This document shows positions 52,301 to 60,194 of a stretch of 64,000 bases of DNA, piece by piece. Position numbers and translations under genes: made by a program. The DNA is from Luteolibacter algae. GTDB taxonomy: Bacteria; Verrucomicrobiota; Verrucomicrobiia; Verrucomicrobiales; Akkermansiaceae. Within the stretch, counting starts at the first letter, position 1. The number at the start of each line of letters is the position of its first letter. The notes beneath the pieces were generated by a model. That model ran no database searches. It was given only the letters and a program-made list of their open reading frames with translations, and was not told the origin of the DNA. Where the stretch lies: the NCBI RefSeq assembly GCF_042683045.1, contig NZ_JBHUIT010000016.1, positions 1 to 64,000 of the forward strand, in the 5' to 3' direction.

Positions 52301-53503
52301 CTACGCATTCACCTGAAAATCCCAGTGACGGGGCATTTCCCAGCTTTCGATTCGTTTGCGGAGTTCTTCACGTAGCGCTTTTTTATCATAATCATGGCTG
52401 ACTCCGAGATGGGCGTGGATTTCTTCGAGACGCTCAAAATCCCGGCTTGGCGCCCGGGAAATCCTTGCAGTGCTCACGCCGGGGAGCTGGCGGAGGATCT
52501 TTTCAAGGCGCGCGGGGCTGACTTTTCGTCCGGCGACATTGATAGCAGCGCCGGTGCACCGTGTGAGGTGGATTTCGCCTGCTGAATTGTGCCCGAGATC
52601 CCAAGTGCGATACGTTCCGGAAGTAAACTCACCGGGGAAAACCGGAAGATCCGAGCCGCTTGCCTGAGCGTCGCTGCGGACAGTAAGGTAACCCTCATGA
52701 TTGCAATCCACGGTAATTCCCGGCAGGCAAGTCCCCAGATAAGTCTCTGTCGACCGGGGAGTGTGGCTGGCATCAAAAGCGATCGCACCGGTTTCGCTGG
52801 TGCCGTAGAAATTGTGGATTTTCAGATTGCTTGAGGCGTGGATGGCTTGTTCCAGCTTCAATGAGAGCGGCGAGCCAGCACTCAGTGCCAGAGAGATCGC
52901 CGGATGAGAAGTGATGCCGGTCTGCCACCATGTTTTCCAGATCGCTGGAACGCCGGGTAGAAATATGGGACCGCCGCGTTCAAGTGCGGGATTGAGAAAC
53001 ATCGGCATCGGCCCGGGAGCAATGTCCAACGGGATCCCACGTAATAGCAAAGGCAGTGCCAGGCAGCCGAAGCCGTAGGAATGCGCCAGGGAAATGGCGG
53101 CAAGACCGCGTCTTTCCCGGTGGAGCCCGAGGCCTGACAGATTTCGCAACCCCTCGGCAAGCACTGCGGCCTCGTCGAAAAACAGGCTGCGTTCGATTCC
53201 GGAGGCTCCACAGGTTTGCTTGATAAGCACAGTGCCTGCCGGAACGTTTCCACGGATTGGGCGGATTTTGCTCTGTTCATTTTCCGCAAGGATCACTGGT
53301 TTCCTTGTCCGCCAGGCAGCGATAAGGGTTGGGAAAAATGCCAGTGAGGTGCCGATGGCGATCAACGTGTCCGATGAGGTATCAACGGTGCGGGAGATGC
53401 TATCGATTTCTCCAAAAGTGATGCCGGAAGGTTTTCCATGATGCCAGAAGGCGATGTCGTCCCGATGGCGGGCGGCGATTTCATTCCAGTGTTCCAAGAG
53501 CAT
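52301..53503 (-). CDS. AMP-ligase-like protein lacking the C-terminal catalytic Lys
   Basis: 400-residue adenylate-forming enzyme relative. Visible motifs: degenerate P-loop IKQTCGASGIERS (usual TSGTTG-x-PK), A5 HNFYGTSETG, A7 TYRTWDLGH and A8 TGAAINVAGRKVSPARLE. The protein ends MPRHWDFQVNA, where a typical member would continue into the A10 motif with the catalytic Lys for adenylation. It may load a starter acid onto the cluster carrier proteins, resembling the ligases of aryl-polyene clusters, but its activity is in doubt. It is divergent from the ketosynthase with an 81-base gap (53504-53584) likely holding both promoters. Confidence 0.85.
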   Translation of the reverse strand: MLLEHWNEIAARHRDDIAFWHHGKPSGITFGEIDSISRTVDTSSDTLIAIGTSLAFFPTLIAAWRTRKPVILAENEQSKIRPIRGNVPAGTVLIKQTCGASGIERSLFFDEAAVLAEGLRNLSGLGLHRERRGLAAISLAHSYGFGCLALPLLLRGIPLDIAPGPMPMFLNPALERGGPIFLPGVPAIWKTWWQTGITSHPAISLALSAGSPLSLKLEQAIHASSNLKIHNFYGTSETGAIAFDASHTPRSTETYLGTCLPGITVDCNHEGYLTVRSDAQASGSDLPVFPGEFTSGTYRTWDLGHNSAGEIHLTRCTGAAINVAGRKVSPARLEKILRQLPGVSTARISRAPSRDFERLEEIHAHLGVSHDYDKKALREELRKRIESWEMPRHWDFQVNA

Positions 53504-53584
53504 CCGACTGCCTACCTAGACACTTCCAATGGCCTTGCCAAGAGCAGGAATCCGGTCTTTCTTCCTTTTTCTTACCCCGCCTCC

Positions 53585-54832
53585 ATGCAGAACTCTCCCG
53601 ATTCAACGCAGAACTTCATACCGCGACGCGTGTTTATTACTGGCACGGGGATGATTTCTCCCATGGGCACCGACTCGGCCGGGCACGTCGCCTCATTACG
53701 CGCGGGAGAAAATCATTTCCGGGAAATCGATTTTTTTGATGTTTCCAAGCAGCGGGTGAAAACGGCGGGCGTTGCGGATCTGGCGGACGATTTCGAGCAT
53801 TTTATGCTATCGGAGCGGGAGGCTCGCGGGTTGGACCGTGGGACGCGGCTCCTACTGCATGCGACAGCCCAGGCGATGAACTCCGCAAAACTGGACAATG
53901 TGTCTCCGGAAACAGGTTTCATTGTCGGGACTTCTGCGGGGGCGATGCCCGTGGGCGAGGAATATTACAAAATCGCTGCTCGGGATGGAGAGCGCAGAGG
54001 TCAGTTCCGGCGGGTGGAAAACTACCAGGCGCAGCGGCAGGCTGGGGCGGTGCAACGGGCTTTGGGCTTTCGGGCGCAGACATTGATTATTTCCAATGCG
54101 TGCGCATCCGGTGCAAATGCGATCGGTCACGCTTATCATCAGATTCGCTCTGGACGTAAATCACTGGCGTTGGCTGGTGGTTACGATGCTCTCTGCCAGC
54201 TGGTGTTTGCAGGGTTTGACGCCCTCCAGGCGCTTGCGGAGTCCGGAATTCCACGGCCATTCGATGCAGCGCGGGACGGCCTGGCACTCGGTGAAGGCGC
54301 TGCGATGTTTGTTTTGGAAAGCGAGGAAAGCATGCTCGACCGGGGAGCGGTGCCGCTCGTGGAAATCTGCGGGTATGGAATGGCGACCGATCTCCATCAT
54401 CTCACACAGCCGCATCCCGAGGGCAATGCTGCGGTGCGCTCAATGACAGGCGCCTGCCGCCAGGCGGGAATGGAACCGCGGGAGATCGACTATATCAATT
54501 CCCACGGCACAGGCACTCCGCTAAACGATGTTGCCGAAGCGAATGCCATCACCGAATGGGCGGGCGAGGATGCAAAACAGATCTCCGTTAGCTCGACGAA
54601 ATCCGCGATGGGCCACTTGCTCGGCGGTGCTGGTGCCATAGAATCCGCAATCTGCCTGCTGGCACTGAAAAATCAGCTTCTTCCTGCAAGCCTCAATATC
54701 CGTGAAGCGGATCCCGCATGCCGCTTCGATCTCGTCCGCGAGCCCCGTGAAGCTGCCCTCAATGTGGCGCTGACAAATTCCTTCGGGTTCGGTGGCTCCA
54801 ACGCATCCCTGATTTTCCGAAATGCAAGCTAA
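53585..54832 (+). CDS. Beta-ketoacyl-ACP synthase II-like ketosynthase
   Basis: 415-residue condensing enzyme. The active-site triad is intact: Cys173 in SNACASGANAIG, His307 in NSHGTGTPLND and Lys339/His344 in TKSAMGHLLGG. It begins RRVFITGTGMISPMGTD, the FabF/KAS II opening. It would extend the acyl chain on the cluster carrier proteins with malonyl units. Start 53585 (MQNSPDS) is chosen because earlier ATGs lie inside the divergent ligase gene region. It overlaps the next gene by 11 bases, typical of a ketosynthase/chain-length-factor pair. Confidence 0.93.
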   Translation: MQNSPDSTQNFIPRRVFITGTGMISPMGTDSAGHVASLRAGENHFREIDFFDVSKQRVKTAGVADLADDFEHFMLSEREARGLDRGTRLLLHATAQAMNSAKLDNVSPETGFIVGTSAGAMPVGEEYYKIAARDGERRGQFRRVENYQAQRQAGAVQRALGFRAQTLIISNACASGANAIGHAYHQIRSGRKSLALAGGYDALCQLVFAGFDALQALAESGIPRPFDAARDGLALGEGAAMFVLESEESMLDRGAVPLVEICGYGMATDLHHLTQPHPEGNAAVRSMTGACRQAGMEPREIDYINSHGTGTPLNDVAEANAITEWAGEDAKQISVSSTKSAMGHLLGGAGAIESAICLLALKNQLLPASLNIREADPACRFDLVREPREAALNVALTNSFGFGGSNASLIFRNAS

Positions 54833-55883
54833 GCAAAACGTGCGCGATTTCTCCCCGCAGTTCCATCTCTTCGTCCATGGTCATGGCGCGGTTTCCTCTG
54901 CCGGGATCAATGCACAGGCGCTGTATCGCGCCTGTGCCGGAAGAGAACTCATTCCGACAATCGAGCTGGAGCGGAAAGCGGGTGAAAAGACGATTTCCTA
55001 TTCGCATCGGCCGGTCGACGCCAAAGCTTTGCGTGCTGCGATGCCAAAGCACGCCCGTCTGCGTCGCGCCAGTAATGTTTCCAAATATGCGGTAACGGCA
55101 GCCCATGAAGCGATCGGTCCCGAGCGGCTGGAGAGGATGAAAAACGGTCAGTTAAGGATCGGGATTGTTCTTACCTTTTTGAACGGCTGCGTGAACTATT
55201 CCAACCGCTTTTTCAGCGAGGTTCTCGAGGATCCGAATTTTGCCAGCCCGATACTTTTTCCTGAAACGGTCTTCAACGCGCCAGCGAGCCACATTGCAGC
55301 ATATTTGGAATGCGATGGTCCGGTCTACACGCTGATCGGAGATTCCGCGACCTGGTTCTCGGCGCTGAATGTGGCGGAGGAATGGATCTCCAGCGATCAA
55401 GTGGATGGGTGTCTTGTGCTTTGCGCGGAAGAAATCGATTGGCTAACGCTGGAAGGCTTACGGTATTATTCGCGGAACCTGATTGCAACCGAAGGCGCTG
55501 CGGCGGTCTATGTGGAGGCGCGGCCATCCGCTATCTCCGTGGAAAATATCCACGGCCCGTATTCCTACAATGATAATACTCAGCGTCGGATCGCCGTGGC
55601 TGATGCGTGGGATGCGGTGGAGAAAGGTGGGGGCGGAGTTCTCATCGACGGGCTGACCCATGTCCCACGCCTGGATCGTGACGAGCTGTCCGCGACAGAG
55701 AGCTGGGAAGGCGAGCGGATAAGTCCGGCCGGAATTTTGGGAGAGGGAATGGGTATCCGCTGTGGCTTTCAGACGGTGGCTGCCATAGAGGCACTTTATG
55801 CCGGCCATGAGTCGGCATTGGTTCTGGCCAGCGGAGGGAATCAACACGCCTTTTCCGCGAAATTTACACGAAGCAATCCATGA
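54822..55883 (+). CDS. Ketosynthase-like partner (chain-length-factor-like)
   Basis: 353-residue thiolase-fold protein. The segment GPVYTLIGDSATWFSAL (~167-181) stands where active ketosynthases have TACASS, so the catalytic Cys is missing, and no HGTGT or KS-x-x-GH motif is found. The C-terminal glycine loop ASGGNQHAF is retained. It is probably the inactive half of a ketosynthase/chain-length-factor heterodimer as in aryl-polyene and type II polyketide systems. It overlaps the ketosynthase (11 bases) and the reductase (4 bases). Confidence 0.85.
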   Translation: MQAKQNVRDFSPQFHLFVHGHGAVSSAGINAQALYRACAGRELIPTIELERKAGEKTISYSHRPVDAKALRAAMPKHARLRRASNVSKYAVTAAHEAIGPERLERMKNGQLRIGIVLTFLNGCVNYSNRFFSEVLEDPNFASPILFPETVFNAPASHIAAYLECDGPVYTLIGDSATWFSALNVAEEWISSDQVDGCLVLCAEEIDWLTLEGLRYYSRNLIATEGAAAVYVEARPSAISVENIHGPYSYNDNTQRRIAVADAWDAVEKGGGGVLIDGLTHVPRLDRDELSATESWEGERISPAGILGEGMGIRCGFQTVAAIEALYAGHESALVLASGGNQHAFSAKFTRSNP

Positions 55884-56611
55884 GCAAACAAGCCATTCTG
55901 ATCACTGGTGCCAATGGCGGCATCGGGAATGCCACAGCCCGTTATTTTCTCGAGCACGATGATTCCTGCTACGTTTACCTGGGAGTTCGTTCCGGCCGGG
56001 ATGCGGCGGATGCACTTGTTGGAGAATTTCCAGAGAGATGCCAGGTGCTGCCGCTGGATGTGTGCAAGCGGGAGGCCTGGGAACGTGCTTTGGAGGAGGT
56101 CGCGCAAGCGGGGCGGGTGATTACCGTGCTGGTAAATAATGCCGGGCATCATGAGGATCATCTTTTGGCGACGATGCCTGATGAGGCTTGGGAGAATGTG
56201 ATCGGCTCCAATCTCAATTCCGCCTTTCTTGGTTCCCGTGCGGTCATACGGGGAATGATGGGAGAGCGCTTCGGAAGAATCATCAATATATCATCCCTAT
56301 CGGCACTGTTGGCACCTGCAGGACAGACAAATTATTCAGCCGCAAAGGCAGGGATGGTGGCGATGACCCAGAGCCTCGCGAAAGAAGTCGCGCGGATGGG
56401 GATCACAGCGAATGCGATCTGCCCGGGCTATATAGAAACTGCAGCAACCGATGAAGGTGATGCCGAGGCGAAAAGAGCCCGGAAGAAGGCGATCCCGATG
56501 AGGCGTTTCGGACAACCGCGCGAGGTGGCTGCCGCCGTTTTTTTTCTTGCTAACAAAGACGCGGGCTATATCACCGGAGCCACGTTGAAAATCGACGGCG
56601 GAATCCTTTAA
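55880..56611 (+). CDS. 3-oxoacyl-ACP reductase (SDR, FabG-like)
   Basis: 243-residue short-chain dehydrogenase that would reduce the beta-keto group after each extension. Motifs: TGANGGIG (NADPH binding), NNAG, Ser in NISSLSA, YSAAK catalytic pair, and the C-terminal DGGIL. It is closest to FabG. Start ATG overlaps the chain-length-factor stop by 4 bases, so it is translationally coupled. Confidence 0.93.
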   Translation: MSKQAILITGANGGIGNATARYFLEHDDSCYVYLGVRSGRDAADALVGEFPERCQVLPLDVCKREAWERALEEVAQAGRVITVLVNNAGHHEDHLLATMPDEAWENVIGSNLNSAFLGSRAVIRGMMGERFGRIINISSLSALLAPAGQTNYSAAKAGMVAMTQSLAKEVARMGITANAICPGYIETAATDEGDAEAKRARKKAIPMRRFGQPREVAAAVFFLANKDAGYITGATLKIDGGIL

Positions 56612-56627
56612 CGCTCTCAAAAATCAC

Positions 56628-56894
56628 ATGTCCGAACCTTCCGATCTGCACGAAGAAATCAAAGAAATTCTTGTCGATGAGCTAATGCTCGATGTCGAGA
56701 TGGATGAGATTGGCGATGAGACCCCGCTCATGGGGCCGGATAGCCTCGGGCTGGATTCCGTGGATGCGTTACAGCTCGTCGTGGCGATTGAAAAACGTTT
56801 TGGACTGAAAATTTCCGATCCGGAAGCAGCGAAGGGTATTCTCCGCTCGGTGAAAACCATCGCGGATGCTGTGCGTGAATTCAAAGGCGCCTAA
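56628..56894 (+). CDS. Acyl carrier protein 1 of the cluster
   Basis: 88-residue carrier. Phosphopantetheine attachment Ser in LGLDSVDALQLVVAIEK, with the acidic helix-rich sequence typical of carrier proteins. It is more divergent than the housekeeping AcpP at 19261 and is 16 bases after the reductase. It would hold the intermediates of the ketosynthase complex. Confidence 0.93.
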   Translation: MSEPSDLHEEIKEILVDELMLDVEMDEIGDETPLMGPDSLGLDSVDALQLVVAIEKRFGLKISDPEAAKGILRSVKTIADAVREFKGA

Positions 56895-56921
56895 GGCTCA
56901 TTTACGCGCTGCTCCTGAAGA

Positions 56922-57926
56922 ATGAAAAAGCGGCATGTAAAAACCCTCGGATTATTTTTCCTCAAGCTGCTCGGCACGATCCTTTTCCTGTGGTGGGCGC
57001 TTTCCAGCATCGACGACAAGGAGGCATTGGGAAGAAATTTCAAGCTGGCGCTCCGCTCTCCATGGTGGGTGGTAGCTGGAATCTGCCTGGCTTTTGTTTC
57101 ACTTCTGGCAAATGCCCTGAGATGGTTTTTTTTACTGCGTGCACAGTCGATTCATGAGCCTTTTGGTTATATCCTACGCCTGACTCTCTACGGGGCATTT
57201 TTCAATATTGCGTCGGTGGGTGGTGCTGCCGGAGATGCCGCAAAGATTGTTTTGTTGATGCGGCGTGTGCCGGATAAAAAGGTAGGGGTTACGATGTCGG
57301 TCATGGTGGATCACATCATTGGCTTTATCTCCAGCGGGATCATTTTCTTGGTCTTTACGTGGGGATTCGGGACCATGGACAAGGTGGAGGATGTCGCTGG
57401 GCGGGGAACTTTTGTCGCCGCGACCTGGTTCCAGGCTGGAGGAATCGTCGGGATTATTCTGAGTGCTTTTTCATGCACTCCCTGGATGCTGTCCTGGGGT
57501 AGGAAGCATCTCCCGAGGTTGACAAATAATCGTTGGGTGGACTCGATCACCAAGGTGCTGGATCTGTATCGGACAGGATGGAAGCATGCATTCTTCGCAC
57601 TGCTTGCTTCCTTTGCGCTTTCCGCCAGCTTTTACCTGACATTTTTTGCAGGATTACGGGCTCTAGATCAGCCGGTGAGCGCGGTGAGTATCATGTCGGT
57701 GATGCCGATTGTGGACGTGGTTTCAGCCTTGCCGATATCGATTTCAGGGTTGGGTGTGCGGGAAAGAACATTCGACTTCCTGGTGGGGAAATTGACCGGT
57801 ATTCCAACAGCGGCAGCAGTTGCTGCATCACTCATTGGTTTTCTTTTTACGGTTTTTTGGGGGATTGTGGGCGGGTTGGTCATCATCATGGCTGGGTCTT
57901 TTACGAAGAAAGGGGCGGAAAAATGA
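56922..57926 (+). CDS. AglD/MprF-type membrane protein (UPF0104)
   Basis: 334-residue integral membrane protein with about eight hydrophobic segments (GLFFLKLLGTILFLWWALSS, VAGICLAFVSLLANALRWF, VDVVSALPISISGLGVRE and others). The pattern matches the lysylphosphatidylglycerol synthase transmembrane family (PF03706), whose members flip or present lipids. The SISGLGVRE motif is typical. In this operon it may move the finished lipid-like product across the inner membrane. It ends with an ATGA overlap with the patatin. Confidence 0.88.
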   Translation: MKKRHVKTLGLFFLKLLGTILFLWWALSSIDDKEALGRNFKLALRSPWWVVAGICLAFVSLLANALRWFFLLRAQSIHEPFGYILRLTLYGAFFNIASVGGAAGDAAKIVLLMRRVPDKKVGVTMSVMVDHIIGFISSGIIFLVFTWGFGTMDKVEDVAGRGTFVAATWFQAGGIVGIILSAFSCTPWMLSWGRKHLPRLTNNRWVDSITKVLDLYRTGWKHAFFALLASFALSASFYLTFFAGLRALDQPVSAVSIMSVMPIVDVVSALPISISGLGVRERTFDFLVGKLTGIPTAAAVAASLIGFLFTVFWGIVGGLVIIMAGSFTKKGAEK

Positions 57927-58777
57927 TCGAGCAGCCGATTCCCGACCCAACACCGGATCCCGGTATCGCTTTGGTGCTAGGATCCGCATTTCTGGGGGTT
58001 TACGCACATGGCGGTTTTATTTGTGAGTTGAACCGGCAGGGGATTTTTCCCGGCAAGGTTGCGGGATCATCGGCCGGCGCCTTGGCCGGAGGCTTTTATG
58101 CCGCCGGGCTTCGTGGCCAGGAACTTGAAGCGGCAACGCTCTCGGGTGCGCTGAAACGAGCCTATCCGGATTGGCTGATTCCGATTCGCGGCGCGCCTTT
58201 GGGGATAGGCGTGCTTACAGGGATGATGAACGGAAAAAAAGTGGTGGAACATCTGAAGCGCGAGCTTCCGGTGGCAAATATCGAGGACGCGCCCGGGGTG
58301 AGGCTTCAGATCGCTGTAACGGATTTACGGAAATCCACGGGCGAATTTTTGAGCGAAGGGCCGCTGGCAGAGGCGATCATGGCCAGCTGTGCGGTGCCGA
58401 TCCTTTTTACCGGACAGCATCTCGAAGGGCGGGTCTTTCATGACGGAGGGATTCTTCATGGTGTTCCGCTAGAGCCATACATCGCGGATCCAGCCGTTCA
58501 TACGATCATCGTTCACGACATTTCCTACCCTAGACAAAGTGCGGCAGCGGATAAACGGCTCGGCATAAAAGAGGTCTTTATCAACGGCCACCACATGCTC
58601 AACGATGCGCTCACGGAGCACCGGATTCGTGAAGCGGAGCGCAATCACAAGCGTGTGATCTTTCTGGAAACCCATCATCCGAGTCCTGGCTTTTTCCAGT
58701 CGGCGAAAAAAAAGAAACGCTATTTTATCGATGGTGCACGGACTGCCTCGGCTGTCTCTCAATATTTTTCCTCATGA
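57923..58777 (+). CDS. Patatin-like phospholipase/acyl hydrolase
   Basis: 284-residue patatin. Catalytic Ser in GSSAGALAGG and Asp in HDGGILHG form the Ser-Asp dyad; the oxyanion loop reads LGSAFLGVYAHGGF. It would release or transfer an acyl group, here possibly the thioester-bound product, since no thioesterase gene is present. ATG 57923 is preferred; the open frame reaching 57533 lies inside the upstream gene. It overlaps both neighbours by 4 bases. Confidence 0.9.
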   Translation: MIEQPIPDPTPDPGIALVLGSAFLGVYAHGGFICELNRQGIFPGKVAGSSAGALAGGFYAAGLRGQELEAATLSGALKRAYPDWLIPIRGAPLGIGVLTGMMNGKKVVEHLKRELPVANIEDAPGVRLQIAVTDLRKSTGEFLSEGPLAEAIMASCAVPILFTGQHLEGRVFHDGGILHGVPLEPYIADPAVHTIIVHDISYPRQSAAADKRLGIKEVFINGHHMLNDALTEHRIREAERNHKRVIFLETHHPSPGFFQSAKKKKRYFIDGARTASAVSQYFSS

Positions 58778-59025
58778 CTACGAATCTTATTTTCCAACTA
58801 CGGGCCTTGATCAACGAGCAGCTATTTCCGCTCGATGATTCCATATCCGCAGAGGCGGATCTTCATTCCGAAGGTCTCGATTCATTGGCTTTGATGCAGC
58901 TCATCTTGCTGCTGGAAAATGAATACGGAGTCTCAATAAAGCCGGAGGACCTGGACCGGGAAAACTTTTCCAGCCTGAGTAAAATCTCAGAGATGATCTC
59001 AAAGAAGCGTGAACTGGGAACATGA
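58774..59025 (+). CDS. Acyl carrier protein 2 of the cluster
   Basis: 83-residue carrier with the phosphopantetheine Ser in EGLDSLALMQLILLLENEYG. Overlaps the patatin start and FAD gene by 4 bases (ATGA), so the three are co-translated. Two carriers in one short cluster resembles aryl-polyene systems, in which separate carriers serve starter loading and chain growth. Confidence 0.92.
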   Translation: MTTNLIFQLRALINEQLFPLDDSISAEADLHSEGLDSLALMQLILLLENEYGVSIKPEDLDRENFSSLSKISEMISKKRELGT

Positions 59026-60194
59026 TAACTGACATCTGTGTTGTCGGTGGGGGAAGCGCCGGGCTTTGTGCGGCTGTGTCAGCTGCCAGAGGCGGGAGAA
59101 AAGTGGTTCTTATCGAGCGTTCCGATCGACTTGGTGGGATGGGAACCTTGGCGAGAGTTCATACATTTTGCGGGCTGTATCATCCGGATGTTTCCAAACC
59201 CCCGATGCTTGTGAACGAGGGGCTTCCCGCGGAGATCGAGCAAAAGATGCGGGAGCGGACCGGAGTTGGTCCGGTGAAAATGGGTAAGGTTTATGTGCTT
59301 CCACAGGATCCCGATATTTTTCGGGAAATCGCTGATGAGCTAACTGTGGCCGAGAAGAATCTCCAGGTGAAATACCGGACTAGTTGCACAAGCATCTCGC
59401 GAATGGAGGATGGCGCATTTGTCCTGGAGACTTCTGCTGGCAGAATTACCTGTAGAGCTTTGGTGGACGCCTCGGCGGACGCGATTGTAGCGGATTTTCT
59501 CGGGGCGACGAGACTCGCCGAGAAGCCGGAAAAAACCCAAAGTTCCGCATTTATATTTTCGCTACGGAATGTGGCTCCTGCTGCTGGGGAGGATGCGTTC
59601 CGGATGCGGCTAGCACTGGCGATCGTCCGTGCGGTCAAGGCTGGCGAACTGCCGGAAACAGCGATGGGAACGGCTAGCAGAAACTCGGCAGTTGCCGGCG
59701 AGATCTATTTTACCACGGATTTGAAACCTGGGGGCCGGTCCGATCTAATGGCCACGGGGAAAGCTTTTGCCGAGGCGTTGAGTGAATTTCTGCGGGAACA
59801 TTTTACTGAATTCGCTTCCGCCGATGGCCCGTTCCCAGCTGCTGAGCCGGGAGTGCGCGAGTCCTGGCGCTGGCTCGGAAAGTATGTGCTGACCGAAGCT
59901 GATCTGATCGATGGGAGGGAATTTCCCGATACAGTGGCAATGGCGGCATGGCCCATTGAACTACGGGAAACGACCCATGGTGCAAAATTTCGTTTTTTCA
60001 AGAGGGCAGAACCATCTGCGATCCCGCGCAGTTGTTTGGAGAGTGCCGAAATCGAAGGGGTATTCTTTGCTGGAAGATGCATTTCCGCCAGCCATGAGGC
60101 ATTGGCCTCCGTGCGGGTGATGGGGACATGTTTTGCAACTGGCCAGGCGGCGGGAAGATTGGCCGTCGAGTATCTCCGGGGTCCCAAATTTTGA
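59022..60194 (+). CDS. FAD-dependent oxidoreductase of the cluster
   Basis: 390-residue flavoprotein with the FAD-binding Rossmann motif VVGGGSAGLCAAVSAARGG at ~6-24 and a second ALVDASADAIVADFLGA; it ends with GRCISASHEALASVRVMGTCFATGQAAG, the typical C-terminal FAD segment of PF12831-type enzymes. Such enzymes dehydrogenate or hydroxylate; here it could introduce double bonds or oxidise the chain, replacing the missing dehydratase step. It is the last gene of the operon and converges on trkH with no gap. Confidence 0.88.
   Translation: MITDICVVGGGSAGLCAAVSAARGGRKVVLIERSDRLGGMGTLARVHTFCGLYHPDVSKPPMLVNEGLPAEIEQKMRERTGVGPVKMGKVYVLPQDPDIFREIADELTVAEKNLQVKYRTSCTSISRMEDGAFVLETSAGRITCRALVDASADAIVADFLGATRLAEKPEKTQSSAFIFSLRNVAPAAGEDAFRMRLALAIVRAVKAGELPETAMGTASRNSAVAGEIYFTTDLKPGGRSDLMATGKAFAEALSEFLREHFTEFASADGPFPAAEPGVRESWRWLGKYVLTEADLIDGREFPDTVAMAAWPIELRETTHGAKFRFFKRAEPSAIPRSCLESAEIEGVFFAGRCISASHEALASVRVMGTCFATGQAAGRLAVEYLRGPKF

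Noticed and set aside
57533..57922. N-terminal extension of the patatin into the membrane-protein gene
   Set aside because: Shadow of the AglD/MprF-type gene; the ATGA overlap at 57923 gives a normal patatin N-terminus.
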